Source: Corinectria fuckeliana
Taxonomy: Eukaryota; Ascomycota; Sordariomycetes; Hypocreales; Nectriaceae
Direction: 5' to 3'
DNA length: 64,000 nucleotides
Assembly (NCBI GenBank): GCA_019137255.1
Contig: WPDH01000128.1
Span: forward strand, 161,844 to 225,843
Position 1 is the first letter of the stretch. Each line of letters begins with the position of its first letter. The notes beneath the pieces were generated by a model, which was not told the origin of the DNA, did no database searches, and saw only the letters and a list, made by a program, of their open reading frames with translations. The translations under genes and the position numbers were made by a program. Below are positions 26,632 to 36,700 of this stretch, one piece after another.

Positions 26632-27106
26632 AAGAGAAGAGAGAAGGGGGTTGTTGTGACATGGCATGCGCTCTCTCTACCCAAGGTAGGTATCCAGAGC
26701 ACGTCTAGGCCTACACTACATGAACATGGCTAAATCGACGTATAATGAGCTTGTTGACGAGTTCATCTCGCAACAACTGCATTTTTGACGCCTCGCCGTC
26801 GCTCCCAGCTCTCCTCACTTCATCACCATTGCCTCCTCCAGCTACAATGCCCGCGACTGGCATCTCGTGGATTCCTTCCCCGTATGTAGACTACCTATGC
26901 CTAGGCACCAAACGCACAGATGTTCGAGCTAGGAGAAAAAGCACAGACTGAGCGAGATCGTCTTAAACAGCCCGAAAACAACCCGGGAGGTACTACTTGT
27001 GCATACATGCTATGTGCGACAGTATGTAACTAGGTCCATGTACGAACGACTTCAAAGCCGACCGACTAGTTCAGCCCATCCATTCCGTTGCTCGTCACCA
27101 ATCGTC

Positions 27107-27134
27107 ATCCCGCTGTGGTTATCCCGCTGTGGTT
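27107..27134. repeat. 14-bp tandem duplication
   Basis: ATCCCGCTGTGGTT occurs twice in direct succession. Confidence 0.85.
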
Positions 27135-28288
27135 GACCCGCCCCAGCCAGCTTTGCCTCTCCGTGGGATCTTCGGGCTCCCGGCCCATCTCAAAGATACC
27201 TTCATGTAGGTAGCCACCACGGATGATCACCCCAACTGCCGGGAGACGCGATCCGCGATCCACCGGTTCACCAGCTTAACAACGCTCCCGCCCCCTACCA
27301 GCTCCGACGTTGCCTTCCCTCGACCCTTGCTCGCTCGCTCGCTGTCATGCCGACGCCATGCACGAACGCCAGCTTGACTCGAGCCCACAGGCCCCTTCCA
27401 TCCTCCCCCCCCGGCTTACACCGCCCGCCCTTCCTCACCGCCCAAGGTGAAGAAGAAGAAGACCCTTTGCGAATGGAGACGACCAAGACGCCGCCGCAGT
27501 ACCGTGTTTGGAAACGTCAGGGAGAGAAGCTGCATGGCATGTACATGATGAAAGCGAACTCGCTGTGCGCAGGGTACATACACACGCAGGGTACATGCGC
27601 GGGCATGGAATACATACATAGTGCATACGTGCATGCGGTGCTTGCTGGGAATGATGACAGCCAAAACGACCCATCCATCTGAATGGCCTGCTCGTGCGTT
27701 GAGAACGAACAAGCTTTTTTCCTTCCTTTTTCTTCACCTCTTGTTTCTCGCACCGACTGAGATGGTACAAAAGCAAGCGAGCTCGAGTCAGGCCTCACCG
27801 CCTCGTTGCGTCTGCTCTGTTCATCCTTCAGCCCAGGGAGCATGAGCAGGAGCATCATCATCATCATCGCCATGCCTCACATAAGCAAAGCTGTATATTC
27901 ACCCCCAGTCTCCCGCCTTCCCCAGCCCCAAGCCAAGGTGGAAACATCACGTTATCACTGATAGACAGCACTGCGGATGCTCAAGTCGCCAGGTGCGGAG
28001 ACCGCCCCAAGCTTCCAAGTACAACTTGGCTCTCTGCCATGTCATGAAGGCTTCCTCAGATCCTCCCAAGGTCCACCCGGCGATCCTCGCTCCTGCGTAG
28101 CACCTTTGCGTCCCGAGTCAACCACGCTCACCGTCACCAACAATCCCAGGAAGCTACCGCAGGACATGGGGCAGGGAACCCCATCATCCTCCACGCATGC
28201 AGTGACGGAGCCATCCATCACCGACGCCGTCGGGGGGACGAAAAGAAAAACGTGTGCTGCCGGCCCTTGCCTCGCTTCAAGGCCAACG

Positions 28289-28289
<1 letters not shown>

Positions 28290-28333
<44 letters not shown>

Positions 28334-28361
28334 NNCCCCCCCCCCCCCCCCCCCCCCCCCC
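28290..28361. repeat. long poly-C tract interrupted by NN gap
   Basis: About 43 C before and 26 C after the NN at 28334-28335. The true length is unknown because the assembly breaks inside the homopolymer. Confidence 0.9.
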
Positions 28362-28657
28362 TAACCCCCTGTCGCCTCTCTAGCGTCCCCGGGAAGACCA
28401 GACAGACCCAGACCCAGACAGCGAAAAGCATCAAGCATGCAGACCGCTTCTTCCTGGGCCTCTCTTTTCAGCCTTGAGCCAGGAACGCGTGGGAGAGACG
28501 GAGTTTCCGCACCGCCATTAATCTTTCTTGTGCGCGAGCCCGGGCGACGGAGAGGGCGCGTGTGCCTCCACGTTGGTCCGGTCCAGAGCGGAATGGACGG
28601 GGGAGGCTAGGAATAGTAGGGGAGTGGCTCGGGGAATACGTAGGCCCAGTGACGTTT

Positions 28658-28690
28658 GGCGTTGGCGTTGGCGTTGGCGTTGGCGCTGGC
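28658..28690. repeat. (GGCGTT)n hexamer repeat
   Basis: About five units, the last slightly degenerate (GGCGCT). Confidence 0.85.
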
Positions 28691-28730
28691 GTCTTTCGTA
28701 GTGGCCGTCTCATCGCTGGCAAGTGGCTGC

Positions 28731-28755
28731 GTTAGAATGTTAGAATGTTAGAATG
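28731..28755. repeat. 8-bp repeat GTTAGAAT x3
   Basis: Three perfect head-to-tail copies. Confidence 0.85.
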
Positions 28756-29036
28756 TGATGGGAGTGAATGTGTCTGTGTCGATGGTAGAGTTGGGCTGGC
28801 TTCAAGAGCGTCTTCGGGGAGGCTTCTGATATTGATACCACTGGAAGTTCGCCAAGTACCCTCGGAACACATAGCCCACTCCTCGTGACTAGTAACATGG
28901 AAACGGAGACGTGTCAGACCCAGTCTTTCAACAGTGCTACAGAATCAAGGCCAAGCTTGATGCGACAGAACGCCTTGGAAGAATGCCCATAGTTAATTCA
29001 TACTGCCATAAACTACAACTTCAGCCCAAGCCTGGT

Positions 29037-32000
29037 CTATCGTCTCCGGTCGTCGCCAGCCACCCCGTCATTCTTCAAGTTGGTATTGATCACCAAGTCG
29101 TCCTTGCCTCTCATATGCATAACAATCGTCAGGCCCTCGATCCTAATCTCGGGACACTTGTGCTGCTCCAAATTCGCACCAACTCCAACGTCGCTTCGGC
29201 CAGCATCTAGCCCTCTTGTTCTGGAGTTTACCAACGGCTGCGAGCCTGCCTCATATTTGAGTTGATCAACTTCGGTGCTGAGATCCATGCATCTCGTTCG
29301 CCATGCGCAAACGTGTTCCGCCGGGAGTACCGGTCTCGGGCTATGAATCTCCGTCATCGAATGCACCGCCTCCAACGACGAGTGACTCGCAGTCTTGGAG
29401 TGCTCAACAGTCCTCGACTCTCTAGCCTCGATAACTTTTTCCCCTTCCTCTGCCTCGCGATGATATTCTCCCGCAAGGTCTTCGGCGCTTTTGTGAGCCA
29501 ACGACAGCTCGACTTGCTTCAACCTCACTCGTGTGTTCTGCAGCTTGGCAGAATAGTGTTGCAGGTACTCAGGAGTCCCGCCTGTGTCTTCAACAACTAC
29601 TTGAGGTGTCCCTTCCGTGGGCTTCGGTGATGAGGATTCACTCAGGCGGCAGAAAGTGCAAGTTTTCCCCCCATCTGTATCAGAATGAGGTGCTGCGGGA
29701 AATTTGCTGAGACTTCGGCGCCATTTAACAACTGGCGGCGTAGGTTTCTTATCTCGAGGACGATCTTCCGATTTGTCAACCTTCCTCAGCTGTTGTCTCC
29801 AAGATAAGACATCTGAGGTTCCAGTGTTTCCTCCATCGTGGTCTGCGAGTGCTCTCTTCGGTGTCAGTTTCTCCAAGCCCAATCCTGATGCATTGCCGAG
29901 AGCTTTCTGCCCAACGGCGATAGGTTTGGGCACGGTTGGGTGAGGAGACGGGTCATTCCGTCCTCGATGAGGTCCGCCCAGTTTGGTCAATGTGCTCTGC
30001 GAGTGTTCGAGTCCATGTGCGGATTGCAAAGTTGCTTTGTTCTGTTCAAGACTGGGTTGCGATGTTTTGGCAGATCTGGAAAACAACATCACAGGCGAGA
30101 TAGGTTTCAGAATTGGAAGATGCTGTGTCGCAGGCTGTACATCTCCCGTCGGCTCCCCACGGCCTGCATCTCGGTCAACATACTCTGGCCTAGTCCGCTC
30201 AGCAACATTTGTGTGTATGTCCTTGGGGAGATCATGAGACCTGGGACTCAACTCTCGGCCTTTGAGTAGGTCATCGGCAAGATAGTGAGGTTCTACTATG
30301 CCGGGTTCAGGAAGCTTGGCGTCTCGTCTCAGGGAATGTATAGGCGTGTCGAAGCCGATTTTGGTAATGCCGTCACGAGCAAGAGAATGGTTTCGTGGGG
30401 ATTGTCCTCCTTTCGTTCCACTCCCCTCCCCTTGCAGATTTTCCCATCTTTGTTGAACTGCAATATACTGAAGGTTTTTCGATCCAGCTGCTAGGTGTTC
30501 CATGATATGTTGTGAATTATGGAGGTCCTCGGCATGGTGATACAACTGATCAATCTTCTTCTGTAGCGGGTCTAGGAGTGGCGAGTGTCTCTGTGGGCGC
30601 CTCGTTGATTCTTCATCCAGGTCACCCGCTTCCAGACTTTGAGAGTCGACAGCCTGCTCCGCCGTGCTTCGGCGCGTGGCGCACCTGATGCCTTGACGGA
30701 ATGGATGATGACCAGCGTGGGTTTCTCTGCAGCTGGCATTGGAACAATCTCCTTCGCTTTTCGAGCTACTTGAAGATCGCTGCATCTTTCGACGAGGGAC
30801 GCAATCCGATAGTCGGGCAGGCCGGTTTGCTCGCGCATTCCTCGCTGTAGTTTTTGGTTCCGTGGCGCCAGACTTCGCCTCCCTGTCTGCTATAAGAAAT
30901 GGGTTGTTCTTCACAGATGCCGAGAAGACGCTCTTGGGCACCAATGGTGCGGGCCCTACCACAGTCTCTTCATCTATTGGTGGTGGTTGGAGCTTCTCGG
31001 ACGACCTGCTTTCCAGTCGAGGCAGTGGTTTGGGCGTTTCAGCGGTCCCTGACCTGGATGTTCCTCTACCAAGAACTGTATAGACAACATGCGTAGAATG
31101 CACATGGTCTTGATCTAAGCCTCCAGTCTCGTGAAGGGTCTCCTTTGTCGAGTGCTCGAAAGCGTTCTGTTCATGTCGCCGAATCGAATCGTGCGTTCTC
31201 TCTAGTTCGTCGTCTGGGATCTCGCTTGTGCACTTCAAACACGAGTCGTGACCACAATGGGGACAGTATTTCCGCGATGCCAATGGCTCTCCGCAAGAAT
31301 GACACACTCGAAACACTTTCAACTGCGGCATCTCTGGTTTCTCCACGACAGCGGATACGTCTTCTGACAACCAACCCCCGGGCCGAGAAATCCCGTACTG
31401 TTTAAAAATGTCCATGGCGTCTTGCATTCTCCCTGTTGTACTGACTGAGGGTGTGCCGTCGCTTGGTGGTGAGGAAGTTGGAAAATAGGGGGCATTGAGA
31501 GCAGGCGATGATAGCAAATTAGCTGCGAGAGGACCCTCCAGCTGGTTCCTATGTAGCATGGGCGATTCACCATGTTGACGAGCAAAGGTGCGTAATGTCC
31601 TTAGCTGGCTTGTCGAAGTGCTTGATCGCAGCTTTCCAAGATTCGCCTCTGAGAGATTGAGTCGGCCGGCCTTTGAGCCGACTCGCTCCTCGATACCATG
31701 GCCATGTCGATGACTCTTCCTCTGTGACCTTATCCCGTAGTAAATCTCCTCTAACGGTAAGCTTGGGCGTTCTTCGACTAGGGTGTTGCGTGATGCAGGC
31801 TTCGCGAAGCGACTGTCTACTCGCCGTCCCTATCCGAGAGTTGTGCTTTCTCGTTCCCGCCGCGATGTTGGCGCTTCTTCGTCATCGAGAGCTTTCTTTT
31901 CTGCTATTTTTCTCAACCGGCGAATGCGCTCGCCGACAATTCCGGAGGGAACGCGCTCGTCGGCAACAGCGTGTTCGTCATGTAACAATGCTAGGCTCCG

Positions 32001-32042
32001 CCTGGTTGAGAGCTGAGGAGCGGGGTTGAATGAACGAGCCAT
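29037..32042 (-). CDS. zinc-ribbon domain protein of unknown function, with an in-frame TAG near the N-terminus
   Basis: The safe part is 31559-29037, 840 residues. It carries a six-cysteine zinc ribbon pattern early on (C86-x2-C89-x9-C99-x2-C102-x4-C107-x2-C110 counted from Met 31559; FRVCHSC ... YCPHCGHDSCLKC). A long polar Ser/Arg/Glu-rich tail follows. Upstream the same frame reads protein-like to an ATG at 32042 (MARSFNPAPQLSTRRSLALL), but a TAG codon at 31832-31830 interrupts it. The 90 codons between the TAG and Met 31559 also look coding (SLPLEEIYYGIRSQ, STSQLRTLRTF). No good donor precedes the stop. A weak GTTGAG donor at 31917 with a CAG acceptor at 31813 would remove it in phase (105 nt). 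Otherwise the gene has a nonsense codon or a base error. I know no function for the family; the ribbon suggests protein or nucleic-acid binding. Confidence 0.65.
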
Positions 32043-32411
32043 CGCCTCGAGGGAGTGAGGGCTGGCAATGAGCCTAAGAACTGTAAGGATACGGGAGATA
32101 GCATGCCACGTGTTGGAAGGAGAAGCATTGTGTAGGAGTTTAGGAGTTTAGGGGATGTTGAATCAAGGTTTAGACGGGCGTGCGGAAGGCTCAAGTACAG
32201 GCAGGGAAAGTGGTCCGGTATCGCACCGGCCATGCCAACACAACAACTCAATCTCAGCATTGAAAAGGAAGGAATCACGCGCGGACAGTCGCAAAAAATA
32301 ACAAAAATGGTAGCACAACCACGACTGGTATCAATTGTCTCGGCTCGATGCTAGGGGGGGTAGAAGATTGATGTACAAGGGTCTCCGTCAACCATAAACG
32401 TTGTAACACAT
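32043..32411. other. spacer between zinc-ribbon gene and atp16
   Basis: Upstream leader of the zinc-ribbon gene and downstream flank of atp16, both transcribed leftward. No further gene seen. Confidence 0.6.
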
Positions 32412-33189
32412 TTATTTCACATGAGCGCTCAGGGACTCGAGGACCTGCTCAACGTTAGCAAAAATAGCCAATTTTCAAGGGGCTTGCGTGCTCCACGTAC
32501 CTCCAGCTCAATCTTGGCCTCGGCGATATCCTGCTCGCTGCCGCTGCCGTTCGCAACCTTGGTAGCCTCGGTGATCTGGTTCTTGATGGCGTCGGCGCTG
32601 AAGTCCTCCAGAGCGAAGCCCTCGACGGCGTTGATGCTCAGGGCAGAGTTGGGCTGAACGGTAGCGAAGCCACCAGAGACTGCAATCCATCAGTGGGCAT
32701 TCCTCGTCGGCCATTACAGGATCGGCCACATACGGAAGAACTGCTTGACACCACCAGCCTCCTCAATAACCTCGACCAGACCGGGCTTGAGCTGCTCAAT
32801 TGAAGGAACGTGGTTTGCCAGGACACCCATGTCACCCGACTCGGCGGGAATGTTGACCTGGACGACGTCCTGGGACTTGTAGATAGCCTGCATGCGGCAA
32901 TTAGCACCCTTCCATCAATTGGCACGCAAACGCGTCGCATAGCTCCAATTCAATCGCATCAGATCCAATTCCGATCGGGCGCCTCGGGCGGTGGTCCTAC
33001 CTCGTGGGGCAGAGCAAGGCTCAGCTTGATCTATTCATTCGGTCAGTCGGGTCCGGTTGGGAAACCAATAGCCGGAGGTATGCTTGCCTTGTCGGGAATG
33101 GCCTCGGCGTAGGTTCGTCGCTGGAGGGGGACTCGGATGGCGGCGGGTCGAGCTCGGAGAGCCACGCGGGCGAGGCGGAGGGAGTTCAT
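32412..33189 (-). CDS. atp16: mitochondrial F1-ATP synthase subunit delta
   Basis: This is the central-stalk delta subunit of mitochondrial ATP synthase (homologue of bacterial epsilon), acting in the matrix with gamma and epsilon. Five exons fit without conflict: 33189-33088, 33030-33001, 32888-32735, 32679-32501 and 32444-32412. They give 165 residues, the usual fungal length. The N-terminus (MNSLRLARVALRARPAAIRV) is an arginine-rich mitochondrial presequence. The mature part includes IKLSLALPHEAIYKSQDVV, the VNIPAESGDMGVLANHVPSI core and FFLSGGFATVQPNSALSINA, all typical of the family. Introns 2-4 start with GTAGGA, GTATGT and GTACGT. Intron 1 starts with GC (AAG|GCAAGC) and ends in TAG, a non-canonical GC-AG intron required by the protein join PDK-IKLS. 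Identification is firm. Confidence 0.93.
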
Positions 33190-33920
33190 GATGGGCTGAG
33201 CTGGTGGATGAAGTTGTTGCTTGCGTGAGCTCAAATGAGGCAGCTGGCACGAATCTTTGCCGGAGCAGCAATTGCGATTCGGCTAACGGGAAAATCCGAC
33301 CGGAATACGGCACGTGCGTAGTCACATGAGATGCGTGCGTTCTCGACAAGATGTAGCCCCACTCGTCTCCAGAAGAACTCGATACTATGGATTGCAAAGA
33401 CAACCTGAACGAAAAAGATAAAACTAACGCATCACAGGCCAATTCAGTAGAGTTTGTAAAATCAGATGCAGCATTAGAGCCCGTGGGCTTTGTGTTAGTG
33501 GTGGTATTCACCGTGAACTCTCGCAGCAAGCAATGGACCACCTCGATGTAAGAACCCAGCTCAAAATCGGCCTCGTTAACGGTAAAGTCTTTGATCTAGG
33601 TAGGTAGCTCAGACCTTAACCCTGATTATTTGAGCGCTAATGTGTATTTGAGTACGATACAATATCTCAACAAGCCAGACATCCCTGATAGCAGCCTTAG
33701 TTCTAGTTACCTCGCAACTCTGATTGAAAAATCTTCGACATTTTCCATTGGTCCGGCAGTACCTAACAAGTACGTCTTAGTTGACCGGACAAGCTCAAAT
33801 GCCGTACCTAAGAACTCTTGTGAAGCTCAAGCTCAAGTATCCACAAGTAGATATAGGAGACATCTGTTAGAACCCCTGGGATGCGAAAAAGATTCAGCCG
33901 TCCTCCACCACCGTGACCTG
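33190..33920. other. atp16 upstream region
   Basis: It should contain the atp16 promoter and the 3' flank of the CCCH gene. A GCACGTGC palindrome (CACGTG core) lies near 33310; whether it is used cannot be told. No gene seen. Confidence 0.5.
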
Positions 33921-34751
33921 TTACCAGTCAACGTCGATCCTAAAAGGACTGCACACAAAGGGATCGCTCACATCGACGCCCGAGTCTAATTTCTTCCTCG
34001 GTCGCTTTCTGGGCGAAGAATTGAGTATGTGGCGGAGAAGCGTCTTGAGTAGGCCGCCCGCATGGGCCTCATCTATAGGGAAGTACTTCTTAGTCCCAAT
34101 CGTGTAGTCTCGTAAGGCCTCGACTGTCGGGAATTTGCTGACTTTTTGGTCCGTCGAGGGAGACTGGGTGAGGTCGACGAGGTTGACATGGGTTCGTTGA
34201 ACACACTGTTGTTCGTCAGCTCCGAGCTCGTGATGGTACAACTTGGTTCAAGGCGAGCAACTTACCTGTCGGCATTCCTTCAGGGTATCCGGTACTCCGA
34301 CGCCAAGAATCCGGCAGAGTCTCTGCCACGACGCCAGGTTCTTCTCGTCTGTACCAAAGACAGTGTTGAACTGCTTCACCATAGCAACCTTGAAGTCTTC
34401 CCTGGCCTCGCCTCGCTCGTCGTGATCCCACTCCCCGCTCAAGCGATCAAACTCATCCAGAAAAGGTGCGTTGCGCCTGTGCTTGAAGCCAGGGTACCGA
34501 GAAAAGAACTCGTCGATGGGGTCGCGGGAGGCTTCGGCAGCGCCGTCGCGGCCTGGAGGCGGAGGAGCCGGGGACGCGGCAGGGCAGTGGGCAAACTTGC
34601 ACGAGTCTCCGTAGGCGCAACTTCCGGTTTCCTGAAACTGGGTGCATGATGACTTGTTCCTTTTCGGCTGTTTCTTGTTCTTAGAGGGCCCTTTTTTGTT
34701 CTTGGAAGGCCCCTTCTTGGGGGGTTGGGGGGTTTTCTTGGTGGGTTCCAT
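33921..34751 (-). CDS. CCCH zinc-finger protein, probably RNA-binding
   Basis: Two exons (34751-34266 and 34205-33921) flank a 60-nt intron with a perfect GTAAGT donor and CAACAG acceptor. The joined reading is KECRQCVQRTHVNLVDL, and the product is 256 residues. The N-terminus is very basic and repeats GPSKNKK. A single CCCH finger follows (C36-x8-C45-x5-C51-x3-H55; CTQFQETGSCAYGDSCKFAH), of the kind that binds single-stranded RNA. The C-terminal 190 residues form an alpha-helical-looking conserved part (FSRYPGFKHRRNAPFLDEFD) that I cannot assign. The start is ATG 34751 (MEPTKKTPQ); an upstream open stretch in the same frame has no protein character. The finger is clear, while an RNA role is inferred from the class. 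Confidence 0.82.
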
Positions 34752-35307
34752 GGCTCGGGCCCCGGTGGTGGTGGTGATGCCGTGCGATGAGAGAAGCCGA
34801 GGAGAGAGAGAGAGGCTACGGTTGTAGCATGCCACTGAGGGGAAGTGGCAGCTCCGTGGGGGGTTCCAGCCTCTATCAAAGCCACAGCCGGCCACAGTCG
34901 TCAAAGAGAGCAATGTGGCAAAAGGGTATCGAGGGATCGAGGCATGAGAATTGGATTTGTTGGCAGATACGACCAACGGTAGCCCAACGCGGGCCACACT
35001 ACATGCAGCCAGCGTCGTCGTCAGAGCCTTGGGCATCCTTTAGGCTCCCAACTGGTTTACGAAGTATAAGATGTGTCCGTAGGAGCAGAAAATGGTGACA
35101 CTTTGGATGGAAGAATTGGGACTGGAAAATCTGGACATCTGTATTGACAAAGGAAGACTTTATAGTAGTCTCCGTGGTGCTCGGCCCGTACCCCCATAAT
35201 ACCGGGAGCTTGCGCCGGCCCCGTCCGGGATCTCTTTCCGTCTAGGCTGGCAGGTAATCAAACCAGCTTCATATGCGTGTGTGTTGGCGAGTGCATATGC
35301 GGGAGGC
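34752..35307. other. spacer between CCCH gene and IFI6-like gene
   Basis: Upstream leader and promoter of the CCCH gene. Frames here are open for short stretches but not protein-like. Confidence 0.5.
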
Positions 35308-35986
35308 CTACAGCTTGGCCTCAAATCTAGTTGACCCATCCTCCTCGCCCTTTCCGGCTTGACCGAGCAGGCCATCGTTCTCAAGTCCATCGTCTTCTGA
35401 CTCTTTCTCAGGTCCTTTGTCATCTCCATCGTCAGGCCCGTTGCCGCTCTCGTCGCCGGCATCACCTCCGCCTCCCTCTCTCTTCGCGGCCTTCATTGAA
35501 ACCCAGGCGCCAACACCTCCCATCGCCAAAGTTCCTGCCTGCACTGTCCCGTGAACTGCGGCGACGCCGTATCCAGCTGCGCCGGCGCTCTGCAGCGTTG
35601 CAAACAAACTCGGCGCGACGACGCTCCCTATGCCGCTCTGTGCCCCGGCAGCGATGGAACCTTTCCCACGTTAGTATCGTGAGAAGCGGTTGCGGCGTAG
35701 AAGAAATACTCGGAAGGGGAGCGCTTACCTGCTGCGATGCCGTTGGCTCCGAAACCAACGGCGGCCAAGGCTGGAGCTGCCACGAGGGCTGGCGCAGCAA
35801 CGATGACTGCGCCAGTTGTAAGGGCGGCCATCTGAGCCGGGTGAGCAGCGATCCAGCCCTTCGCCTGTGTTATTGGAATTAGCAAAGCTGTGCCAAGACG
35901 TTGTGCTGAGTGTCGGAGCCAGCCTTCACCTTCGAGAAGAAATCGCCTCCCTCTGGGCCGTCTCCAGCAGGTCCCCCTGTAGCCAT
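35308..35986 (-). CDS. IFI6/ISG12-like (Ifi-6-16 family) small membrane protein
   Basis: Three exons (35986-35930, 35864-35729, 35660-35308) give 181 residues. The joins read FFSKAKGWIAAHPAQ and GIAAGSIAAGAQSGIG, both in phase. The second intron has a GTAAGC donor and an ACTAAC branch; the first uses GTGAAG with a TGCTAAT branch. The centre is a long Ala/Gly-rich hydrophobic segment (APALVAAPALAAVGFGANGI) followed by SLFATLQSAGAAGYG. This is the hallmark of the interferon-induced 6-16 family (IFI6, IFI27/ISG12), which also occurs in fungi. The C-terminus is very acidic (about 60 residues rich in Gly/Asp/Glu). Animal members sit in mitochondrial or ER membranes and affect apoptosis; a fungal role is unknown. 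There is no signal peptide and a short hydrophilic N-terminus. Confidence 0.8.
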
Positions 35987-36700
35987 TGAAAAGTCCGAAT
36001 GCAGGTTGTCCGGGTTATAGCTGGGCTTCGCTCGTCTTATGAGTTGCGTGGAGCCTGCTTTGTAGACTGAGGTTCGGTCGAATCTTGGGCGAGAAACTTC
36101 GAAGGGGTGACGAGATGTAGAAGAGGAGAACTGAGTTGATCGCCTGGAGATGGGCTGCCGTTTCAACTCACCCGTTATATAATCTTTGCAGACGACCGAC
36201 CAACCAATCAACTAGCCCACCAACAAACCAACCAACGAGCGTTTTGCATAGCCTGGCGGCGTGTACAATGGTCAGCCATAGAGAGGGCCAACAAATAGGC
36301 GACCTTCAAACGCAAACTGACAGTGAATCATGAAGCTACCATACAAGGTCTAGTCTCCAAGACAGCCTGGTTGCCTGGCAATCTAGTCTAGTCAATGACG
36401 ACGACTGAGATGGTCTAACAGTCTAGCGACGACGGAGCTTTCATCTTCATATCTAGTTTGCCTCGAGGCATAAGCAAGACTATCCCATGGACGCTTGAGA
36501 ACACCTTCATCCATCCCCGTTAAGCACCAAGACATCACAACAGTCAGCTCACAAATTGACATCAACAGCTTTCCATTTCTTCGCAGTTCTTCGCTGATAT
36601 TACAAACTCCCACTCATCACCCACCAGACCCAATCTAGATGTAATAACGTCCCAGCCTGTCCCACCCTTAACCAATTCTTCACCACTTCTTTTACATCCT
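35987..36700. other. spacer between IFI6-like gene and cwc22
   Basis: The IFI6-like promoter and the cwc22 3' flank. It contains a CCAACCAA-type run near 36200. No gene seen. Confidence 0.55.

Larger units (their letters stand above)
26632..29036. other. intergenic region right of the SMP-30 gene
   Basis: No gene seen. The stretch includes a duplicated 14-mer ATCCCGCTGTGGTT (27107-27134) and a 70-base C tract with an NN gap (28290-28361). It also holds a GGCGTT repeat (28658-28690) and a GTTAGAAT repeat (28731-28755). Confidence 0.5.

Noticed and set aside
25636..26667. Alternative long frames around the SMP-30-type gene
   Set aside because: They are Arg/Ala-rich shadows caused by the high GC of the real gene, which alone carries the family motifs.
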